29,753 bases of DNA from Legionellaceae bacterium UBA6148 (GTDB lineage: Bacteria > Pseudomonadota > Gammaproteobacteria > Legionellales > Legionellaceae), in NCBI GenBank assembly GCA_002423125.1, contig DIUW01000046.1:1-29753 (forward strand). The letters are read 5' to 3'. The translations under genes and the position numbers were made by a program. Numbering within the stretch: position 1 is the stretch's first letter; each line of letters starts with the position of its first letter. The notes under the pieces are model-generated. The model was not told where the DNA came from. It did no database searches and saw nothing but the letters and a program-made list of their open reading frames with translations. Positions 23,855 through 29,753 of the stretch are shown here, piece by piece.

Positions 23855-24672
23855 AATTATGTGGATTTGAGGCAAGTATTCATTCGCCGTTGTTTTTAAT
23901 TGCAGGACCTTGTGTCATTGAAAGCGAGATGTTAGCCATTGAAACGGCTGGAATGTTAAAAGAGATCTGCGGTGCCTTATCCATTCCTTTTATCTATAAA
24001 TCGTCATTTGATAAAGCGAATCGAACATCAGGAAGTAGTTACCGAGGGCCTGGCCTTGAAGCGGGGCTTAAAATTCTTGAAAACGTAAAAAAACAAGTGG
24101 GCGTGCCTGTTTTAACGGACGTTCATGAAGATACGCCATTGGATGAAGTTGCGAGTGTGGTTGATGTGTTACAAACCCCGGCACTATTATGTAGACAAAC
24201 GAATTTTATTCAACGCGTTGCAGCAACCAATAAACCCATTAATATCAAAAAGGGTCAGTTTTTGGCTCCATGGGAGATGAAGCACGTCGTTGCTAAGGCC
24301 AAAGCGATGGGCAATGATGCTATTATGGTTTGTGAGCGTGGTACGAGCTTTGGTTACAATAACTTAGTATCGGACATGCGCTCGCTGACCATTATGCGTG
24401 AAACAGGTTGTCCTGTTGTGTACGACGCCACTCATTCGGTTCAACTGCCGGGTGGTCGAGATGCTGTTTCTGGCGGTCAACGTGAGTTTATCCCAAGCCT
24501 CGCTCGAGCGGCTGTTGCTGTAGGGATTGCCGGTATTTTTATGGAAACGCATCCCGACCCTGATAAGGCACTCAGTGATGGTCCTAACAGTTGGCCATTA
24601 GATAAAATGCAACGTTTGCTTGAAACATTGATAGCAATGGATGCAGTGTACAAAGCCTCGGGGGAATTGTAG
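23851..24672 (+). CDS. kdsA: KDO-8-phosphate synthase KdsA
   Basis: Cytoplasmic enzyme of 273 residues (E. coli 284) condensing phosphoenolpyruvate with arabinose 5-phosphate, the committed step to the LPS inner-core sugar KDO. Conserved segments are AGPCVIES, YKSSFDKANRTS, LTDVHED, INIKKGQFLAPWEM, MVCERGTSFGY and DATHSVQLPGG. METHPDPDKALSDGPNS near the end is the conserved C-terminal loop. It overlaps pyrG by 4 bp (ATGA). In many gammaproteobacteria eno follows pyrG or kdsA; here an unrelated gene follows. Confidence 0.97.
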   Translation: MKLCGFEASIHSPLFLIAGPCVIESEMLAIETAGMLKEICGALSIPFIYKSSFDKANRTSGSSYRGPGLEAGLKILENVKKQVGVPVLTDVHEDTPLDEVASVVDVLQTPALLCRQTNFIQRVAATNKPINIKKGQFLAPWEMKHVVAKAKAMGNDAIMVCERGTSFGYNNLVSDMRSLTIMRETGCPVVYDATHSVQLPGGRDAVSGGQREFIPSLARAAVAVGIAGIFMETHPDPDKALSDGPNSWPLDKMQRLLETLIAMDAVYKASGEL

Positions 24673-24740
24673 AAACTCACTCGGAACGGCGCTCAAGGAT
24701 CTGAATATCGCAAAACATAATTTTTATACATAAAGTGTTC

Positions 24741-24746
24741 TATAAT
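24741..24746 (+). promoter_or_regulatory. -10 box candidate for the gene at 24784
   Basis: A perfect TATAAT lies 37 bp upstream of the start codon in a 111-bp AT-rich gap after kdsA. I see no convincing -35 element at the right distance, so this is tentative. Confidence 0.35.
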
Positions 24747-24783
24747 TACATGTAGATAACTTATTATAAAAAAGGAGTTCATT

Positions 24784-25431
24784 ATGGCTCGCGATCATTC
24801 AGATGAAAACAATCAGTTTCAGGAACAGGTGAATACACTCGTGGCGGCATTTAATCTCATTTTTAATGAGTCACTTAATCTGACGCCGATGCAAGATGTC
24901 TATAAAGCGGGAGCTTCAGATGCGCTTAAAAATGAAAAATTTGTTATAAGTCAGCCCAGTATGGGTGAAAGTCTTCATCCGTTTCAAACCATGGTCAACG
25001 AGTTATTAAAAAAAGGCATTATTACTAAAAAAGATACGATGAGATCGTTGGGACGCAGCCTCGTTGATAATAAAGGTAAGTTAGACAAAAATGCAGTACA
25101 GTCTATTTTTATTGCGGCTGAATACTTGGGTGTTTTGACGCAAAATCCTAAAAAATACCTGGACGTTTTAAATGCTGCAAAGTTAGGTTTCAAAAAAGTG
25201 GTTGCCCTCAATAAAATAACGAGTTCAAATCAAGTTCAAGTTACTTCAACAGCTCCCGATGAGTCATTGATGGAGGCGCTGAGGAGAGTTTCAGATATCA
25301 AAGATCCTCTGTTGCATCAAGCCGGAATGAAAGAAGTCTTCAAAAAAATGAACTTAGGTCGTTATCCTGGGACGATTCAACATGATCAAAAAGAATCGAA
25401 TTCATCTGAATCGTCTATTAAGATTAAATAG
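24784..25431 (+). CDS. hypothetical protein
   Basis: Protein of 215 residues that I do not recognise. The ATG has an excellent AAGGAG site 7 bp upstream and the frame is intact, so it is very likely expressed. Sequence is mostly helical and polar, with no signal peptide or membrane segment. The tail is rich in Ser, Glu and Lys (KESNSSESSIKIK), probably disordered. It lies between kdsA and nhaA and is probably transcribed separately from kdsA. Whether it is a lineage-specific cytosolic protein or an exported one cannot be decided. Confidence 0.75.
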   Translation: MARDHSDENNQFQEQVNTLVAAFNLIFNESLNLTPMQDVYKAGASDALKNEKFVISQPSMGESLHPFQTMVNELLKKGIITKKDTMRSLGRSLVDNKGKLDKNAVQSIFIAAEYLGVLTQNPKKYLDVLNAAKLGFKKVVALNKITSSNQVQVTSTAPDESLMEALRRVSDIKDPLLHQAGMKEVFKKMNLGRYPGTIQHDQKESNSSESSIKIK

Positions 25432-25460
25432 CACACAATATCCAAAGGACTTGCTGAAAA

Positions 25461-26807
25461 ATGAATACGAACAAACATCCTAGGCGACATGAATTGCCAC
25501 GCGCTCAAGTGTTAGCAGAACGAGCTTTCGCTTCAATTGAACGTTTTCTTCATATAGAGGCCGTAAGTGGTATTGTTCTACTCCTTGCGGCAGCGATAGC
25601 GTTGATATGGGCTAATTCTCCCTTGCTTGAGAGCTACAATAATGTGTGGCACACCCCTTTTTCCATTGGGTTAGGAAACTTCGAATTTTCCCGGTCTTTA
25701 CATTTTTGGATTAATGATGCGCTGATGACTTTTTTCTTTCTTGTTGTTGGTATGGAAATTCGTCGTGAAATCCACGAAGGTTCATTAAGTAATGTTAGGC
25801 AAGCGATGCTTCCAATGATTGCGGCATTAGGTGGTGTTGTTGTTCCTGCATTCATTTTTCTTGGATTTAATTTCCTACCGGTGCATCAAAATGGATGGGC
25901 AGTACCAACGGCTACTGATATTGCATTTGCCGTGGGCGTGCTTGCCTTGCTCGGGCGATCTATTCCAGGAAATGTTCGGATATTCTTGCTAACCCTAGCG
26001 ATTATTGACGACATTATTGCGGTGCTTATTATTGCACTATTCTACTCGGGAGGTCTGAATTATGTCGGCTTCTTGATTGCGGGTTTGGGCATTATGTTGG
26101 TGCTCTGCTTTCAACGTATCGGAATTGGTTCTGCGTTTGGTTACGTTATTCCCGGAGCCATTATCTGGCTCGGGTTCCTGATCACGGGGGCTCATCCCAC
26201 TTTAGCAGGAGTGGTGCTGGGTCTTATGACACCTGTAGTGTCGGCTCGTATGACGGAACCTCCATTGGATATGTTGTCACGCATTGTCAATGAACTTACT
26301 GGTCGAGATACACAAATGAAAGATGAAGATAAGCTGAGGCGTTCGCTTCGAAAAATTCGGCTTGCTCATAGGGAATTGTTGCCTCCGATTGTTCGAGTGC
26401 AAAAGGCATTGCATCCTTGGGTTGCTTATGGGGTTATGCCATTATTTGCATTAGCTAATGCGGGGGTAAGCATGAGCTATACCACTTTCGCTGCGGATAA
26501 TAATCTACGCATTATCATTGGCGCTGCTATAGCGTTAGTGATCGGAAAGCCTCTGGGTATATTAAGTATAAGCTGGTTGGCTGTGCGGATAAAATGGTGT
26601 CAACTGCCACCCAATGTGAATTGGCAAGGTTTAGCATTGGTAGGTCTTCTGGCGGGCATCGGGTTTACAATGTCTATTTTTATTGCAATGTTGGCGTTTG
26701 ATAATGAAAATTTGCTCAATGCAGCAAAACTGGGTGTATTGATTGGTTCATTTACTGCTGCTGTATTGGGGCTTTTGTGGGGCAAATTTTATACCCATTG
26801 GAAATGA
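25461..26807 (+). CDS. nhaA: Na+/H+ antiporter NhaA
   Basis: Inner-membrane antiporter of 448 residues (E. coli 388) exchanging sodium for protons in pH and salt homeostasis. The transport aspartates are visible: Asp153 in PTATDIAFAVGVLALLG and the pair Asp183-Asp184 in LAIIDDIIAVLIIALFY. About twelve membrane segments run to a short basic C-terminus. It is longer than the E. coli protein because of a ~25-residue polar N-terminal extension and a charged cytoplasmic loop around residues 270-310 (RDTQMKDEDKLRRSLRK). It follows the hypothetical gene by 29 bp. Confidence 0.95.
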   Translation: MNTNKHPRRHELPRAQVLAERAFASIERFLHIEAVSGIVLLLAAAIALIWANSPLLESYNNVWHTPFSIGLGNFEFSRSLHFWINDALMTFFFLVVGMEIRREIHEGSLSNVRQAMLPMIAALGGVVVPAFIFLGFNFLPVHQNGWAVPTATDIAFAVGVLALLGRSIPGNVRIFLLTLAIIDDIIAVLIIALFYSGGLNYVGFLIAGLGIMLVLCFQRIGIGSAFGYVIPGAIIWLGFLITGAHPTLAGVVLGLMTPVVSARMTEPPLDMLSRIVNELTGRDTQMKDEDKLRRSLRKIRLAHRELLPPIVRVQKALHPWVAYGVMPLFALANAGVSMSYTTFAADNNLRIIIGAAIALVIGKPLGILSISWLAVRIKWCQLPPNVNWQGLALVGLLAGIGFTMSIFIAMLAFDNENLLNAAKLGVLIGSFTAAVLGLLWGKFYTHWK

Positions 26808-26871
26808 TGAGGAATTTCGTGGAAATTGCCGCATTCGGCACTCGACATCCCATTAAAATTTTGCAATACTT

Positions 26872-26909
26872 CACCCCATCTTGAGCGGTGGAACGCTTAA
26901 GATGGGGTG
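26872..26909 (+). terminator. strong hairpin downstream of nhaA
   Basis: CACCCCATCTTGAGCG (26872-26887) pairs with CGCTTAAGATGGGGTG (26894-26909) over 16 bp with one G-T pair, around GTGGAA. Position after nhaA suggests a terminator, but TGTGGTAC follows instead of a T run. It may act factor-dependently or be a small repeat element. Confidence 0.5.
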
Positions 26910-26958
26910 TGTGGTACATAATACTGCACATTAAAGTCCAATCAAAAAGGAGAAATTC

Positions 26959-27282
26959 ATGAAAGCAACTTTGCTTGCTGTTGTAATGTCGTTGTTTATC
27001 ATTCCACTAACCACTCATGCACAAGAGGCTCAGGCTGTTCAAGAACCTGTACCCAACATCTTACAAACTACGCATAAAATTAATCTGAATACCGCGAATG
27101 TAGATACTTTAACCCAGTCGTTTAAAGGCATCGGACGTAAACGTGCCGAGGCGATTGTGGCTTATCGTGACGCGAATAACGGATTCAAATCAATTGAAGA
27201 TCTTGCGTTGGTCAAAGGAATAGGTAAGCAATTCATAACCAGAAATCTACAACAGCTACAAGACACTTATTCGATAGACTAG
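26959..27282 (+). CDS. ComEA-like helix-hairpin-helix protein
   Basis: Protein of 107 residues. The signal peptide ends THA (cleavage about residue 21), placing it in the periplasm. A short linker leads to a tandem helix-hairpin-helix DNA-binding module starting INLNTANVDTL, with GIGRKRAEAIV and GIGKQFITRNL hairpins. Single-domain proteins of this type bind incoming double-stranded DNA during natural transformation. AAGGAG lies upstream of the ATG. No other competence genes are nearby; the role in DNA uptake is inferred from the family. Confidence 0.88.
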   Translation: MKATLLAVVMSLFIIPLTTHAQEAQAVQEPVPNILQTTHKINLNTANVDTLTQSFKGIGRKRAEAIVAYRDANNGFKSIEDLALVKGIGKQFITRNLQQLQDTYSID

Positions 27283-27315
27283 CCCGTATAGACTCTCCAT
27301 TAATGGAGCAGGGCT
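27281..27315 (+). terminator. hairpin at the end of the comEA-like gene
   Basis: AGCCC (27281-27285) and GGGCT (27311-27315) enclose a perfect 14-bp palindrome CTCCATTAATGGAG (27295-27308). It begins at the stop codon. There is no T run after it, so termination is uncertain. The rest of the gap to 27494 shows nothing I can name. Confidence 0.35.
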
Positions 27316-27494
27316 ACCTCATGAAAAAAATTCGCAAAGACGACATTTAGATGTGACAGCCCAGATTAGTGGAGAGTATATCATTGACCTAACTCAACCA
27401 TTGATTTATAGTTTTTTGTCTCGGTTTAATACTGGATTACCTATTCTCTACTGAGCAGCATTACATTAATTCATATTTTGATTAAGGATAACAC

Positions 27495-28265
27495 ATGAAA
27501 ATATACACGATAGTCATTGCCACTCTCAGTAGTTTTATTACAATGCAATCCTATGCAGAAGATCTATGGCCTATCCAGGAAACAACAGTCTCCTCTCCAT
27601 TTGTAACATTAAGCCTTGGACCAGGCTGGACAACGTCGGGGAATAGTAAAACATTTTACCTGCAGTCTGATATTAGAAAAACCTATAATGTAAGCAATAA
27701 TTCGCAAGCGTTTTCAACAGCTGACTTGTTTGGTGGTTGGCAAATTCCCACAGGGTTTAACCTGTTGTTTCAGTTAGGGATCGACGTGAAAGGAGTGCAT
27801 AATGCTGAATTAAGCGGTTCTATTTGGGAAGATGCTGATTCGAATTTTAATAACTATAAATATACTTATAAAGTGAATCGAACACAGGTTTCAGTAAAGG
27901 GACAATTATTAAGCGATGTGAACATGGTTGTACAACCCTATGTGAATGCAAGTATTGGTTATGGGGTGAATAGCGCGCATGATTTTACGATTACGCCAAA
28001 AATTTATGAAGAAGTACCTGCACCTGCTTTTAGCTCTGGTAATCTAAGATCATTAAATTACGCGTTTGGTATAGGGATCCAAAAGGTGGTCAATACAAGC
28101 TGGCAATTTGGGGTTGGTTATGAATTTGCGAATTTAGGCAAAAGCCAGTTGGGTGATGCACCAGGACAGACGGTAAACTCGGGTATAAAAGCATCGCATC
28201 TGTTTACCAACCAATTGCTCTTCAGTGCAAGTTACGTATTTGTCACTAAAGAGGGAAGGTCGTAG
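27495..28265 (+). CDS. outer-membrane beta-barrel protein
   Basis: Protein of 256 residues. The signal peptide MKIYTIVIATLSSFITMQSYA is followed by amphipathic beta strands such as FVTLSLGPGWTT, TADLFGGWQIP, GFNLLFQLGIDVKG and YAFGIGIQKVV. A late strand LLFSASYVFV is followed by a short charged end (TKEGRS). This fits an eight- to ten-stranded OmpA-like barrel of the type abundant in Legionella; the family is not identified more closely. AAGGA lies upstream of the ATG. It is unrelated by eye to the barrel protein at 16743. Confidence 0.75.
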   Translation: MKIYTIVIATLSSFITMQSYAEDLWPIQETTVSSPFVTLSLGPGWTTSGNSKTFYLQSDIRKTYNVSNNSQAFSTADLFGGWQIPTGFNLLFQLGIDVKGVHNAELSGSIWEDADSNFNNYKYTYKVNRTQVSVKGQLLSDVNMVVQPYVNASIGYGVNSAHDFTITPKIYEEVPAPAFSSGNLRSLNYAFGIGIQKVVNTSWQFGVGYEFANLGKSQLGDAPGQTVNSGIKASHLFTNQLLFSASYVFVTKEGRS

Positions 28266-28283
28266 AGTTGGGTTGCTATACCA

Positions 28284-28322
28284 CCTAACTGATTCAAAAA
28301 ACATCATTTTGAATCAGTTAGG
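28284..28322. terminator. bidirectional intrinsic terminator
   Basis: CCTAACTGATTCAAAA (28284-28299) and TTTTGAATCAGTTAGG (28307-28322) form a perfect 16-bp stem with a 7-base loop between two convergent genes. The inner A/T run gives A-tract/T-tract symmetry in both directions, although the outer flanks lack long T runs. Confidence 0.75.
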
Positions 28323-28338
28323 GTATAATCCTGGATAA

Positions 28339-29553
28339 TTACTTCCTAATTTTATCAAAAAATCGTTCCATTCTGTCAAGCGCCTCGGTTAAATCAGTGC
28401 TATTGGGTAAGAAAACAATTCTAAAATGATCGGGATCGGGCCAGTTAAAAGCAGTTCCTTGAACAATCAGTACTTTTTCATCAAGAAGCAGCTGTTGCAC
28501 CAAAGCAAGATCATGTTCAAAAGGATAATATTTTCGATCAAATTTTGGAAAAAGATACAATGCTCCTTTTGGTTTTGTACAGGAAAGGCCAGGGATGCTA
28601 TTGATGCGCTCGTAACAAATTTCTCGTTGTTGGTGGAGACGACCCGTTGTTGCTGTTAGATCATAGATGCTTTGATACCCACCTAAGGCGGTTTGAATAA
28701 CAAATTGACTGGGTACGTTAGCGCATAAACGCATAGAGGCCAGTATATTGAGTCCTTCGATGTAATCCTCAGCGTGTTTCTTAGGGCCAGAGATAAACAT
28801 CCAACCTGTACGGTAACCTGCTGCTCGATATGCCTTAGAAAGACCATTAAAACTAATGCACACAACGTCATCAGCTAACGATGCAAGTGGAATATGCTTT
28901 GCTTCGTCGTAAAGAATTTTTTCATAAATTTCATCGGCAAATAAAATAAGCTGATGCTGACGAGCGATTTCAATTAATCCTTCCAGAATGTCTTGGGGAT
29001 AAACTGCTCCAGTAGGATTATTGGGATTAATGACAACGAGACCTACAGTCTTATCGGTTATCTTACGACGAATGTCATCTAAATCAGGCCACCATTCTGT
29101 TTGTTCATCACAAATGTAATGTCGAGGAACACCGCCACTTAATGACACAGCCGCTGTCCAAAGTGGGTAGTCGGGCGCTGGAATTAACACTTCGTCACCG
29201 GAATTTAATAATCCTTGCATCGCCATTACAATGAGTTCGGAGACACCATTACCAATCGTAATATCATTTATTTCTACCCCTTTGATATTCTGAGTTTGGT
29301 TGTATTGCATGATGGCTTTTCGTGCTGAAAAAAGGCCCTTGGAGTCGCAGTAGCCAGAAGCTTGTGGCAAATTCCGCATGACATCTTGTACAATTTCATC
29401 GGGTGGATTAAAGCCAAAAGAAGCAGGATTTCCAATATTCAATTTGATGATGCGATGACCTTTCTCTTCTAAAGCGGCAACTTGCTTGAGTATGGGCCCG
29501 CGAATATCGTAACAGACATTATCAAGTTTATTGGATTTGCGAATCGTTTTCAT
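28339..29553 (-). CDS. alaA: pyruvate-glutamate (alanine) aminotransferase AlaA
   Basis: PLP-dependent class I aminotransferase of 404 residues (E. coli AlaA 405), making alanine from pyruvate and glutamate in the cytosol. Fold-type I residues are visible: the NPNNPTG asparagine (178-179), Asp207 and Tyr210 in FADEIY, the Schiff-base Lys240 in SFNGLSKAYRAAG and Arg248 in YRTGW. The N-terminus KSNKLDNVCYDIRGP is characteristic of the AlaA group rather than aspartate aminotransferases. It is convergent with the barrel gene and separated from it by the terminator. Confidence 0.93.
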   Translation of the reverse strand: MKTIRKSNKLDNVCYDIRGPILKQVAALEEKGHRIIKLNIGNPASFGFNPPDEIVQDVMRNLPQASGYCDSKGLFSARKAIMQYNQTQNIKGVEINDITIGNGVSELIVMAMQGLLNSGDEVLIPAPDYPLWTAAVSLSGGVPRHYICDEQTEWWPDLDDIRRKITDKTVGLVVINPNNPTGAVYPQDILEGLIEIARQHQLILFADEIYEKILYDEAKHIPLASLADDVVCISFNGLSKAYRAAGYRTGWMFISGPKKHAEDYIEGLNILASMRLCANVPSQFVIQTALGGYQSIYDLTATTGRLHQQREICYERINSIPGLSCTKPKGALYLFPKFDRKYYPFEHDLALVQQLLLDEKVLIVQGTAFNWPDPDHFRIVFLPNSTDLTEALDRMERFFDKIRK

Positions 29554-29589
29554 AAAAGGTTACCTGTCTGCGCGTTTTCGATGGATATA

Positions 29590-29753
29590 TTATATACCGG
29601 TGCATATACCCATTGGAAGTGAAGATACTGGTTTTTGGGCGACTCGATTTCGTCTATCAACGACGCTTTTAAAAAAATCGACGGGTACTGTACGACCAAT
29701 CTCCTCAGGCAGTTGGTCGATATATTTCTCTATTACTCGATCCTCAAGTTTTT
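29590..29753 (-). CDS. possible 3' end of a gene entering from the right
   Basis: A minus-strand frame is open from the window edge to TAA at 29590-29592. Its roughly 53 residues look coding: KLEDRVIEKYIDQLPEEIGR, then a KSVVDRRNRVAQKP segment. I do not recognise the family and no start is in view. It would end about 40 bp upstream of alaA on the same strand. Confidence 0.4.
   Translation of the reverse strand, partial: KLEDRVIEKYIDQLPEEIGRTVPVDFFKSVVDRRNRVAQKPVSSLPMGICTGI

Noticed and set aside
1..29753. tRNA, rRNA or CRISPR array
   Set aside because: No tRNA-like cloverleaf ending in CCA, no rRNA-like stretch and no regularly spaced direct repeats were seen by eye; a computed scan was not possible.

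Overview
The window is about 30 kb of AT-rich gammaproteobacterial chromosome. The housekeeping genes (ribD-ribBA-ribH-pyrG-kdsA, bepA, alaA, nhaA, trmL), a kinase-like protein with no assigned function and large proteins I do not recognise suggest Legionellales or a related host-associated lineage. That taxonomic guess is inference from gene content only.

Left third (1-10.2 kb), accessory and heavily remodelled. A 5,734-bp transposon at 509-6242 is delimited directly by the sequence. It has a perfect 35-bp terminal inverted repeat beginning TGTAAG, extending imperfectly to 50 bp, and it is flanked by a 6-bp direct repeat CTTCAC. It encodes a DD(35)E transposase, a MuB/TniB-type ATPase and a short FimB-sized tyrosine recombinase in one operon, a divergent serine resolvase with a probable res site between, and a beta-lactamase-fold serine hydrolase as cargo. 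The layout recalls Tn552/Tn5053-type elements, with a tyrosine recombinase where TniQ might be expected. Around it lie remains: a truncated paralogous recombinase, a RelB antitoxin whose RelE partner is cut short by an IS66 remnant, an apparently frameshifted hypothetical gene, and a PCC-domain gene plus a LysR gene that both lost their 5' ends at one junction. Intact genes here are a cold-shock protein, trmL and a RelE/NadS-type toxin-antitoxin pair.

Middle (10.2-19.3 kb), all on the minus strand. It holds an unrecognised 1,004-residue protein with a clear promoter, a small kinase-like protein, and a run of envelope genes: bepA (periplasmic M48 protease), a cysteine-rich secreted protein, an outer-membrane beta-barrel protein and an MMPL/RND transporter whose start almost touches the barrel gene's stop.

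Right third (19.3-29.75 kb), mostly core metabolism on the plus strand. A compact run ribD, ribBA, ribH, pyrG, kdsA makes riboflavin precursors, CTP and KDO-8-phosphate; CTP and KDO meet in LPS inner-core synthesis. Next come an unrecognised 215-residue protein, the nhaA Na+/H+ antiporter, a ComEA-like exported DNA-binding protein and an outer-membrane barrel protein. A strong bidirectional hairpin terminator separates the barrel gene from convergent alaA. The window ends in a possible partial gene on the minus strand. I found no tRNA, rRNA or CRISPR array.
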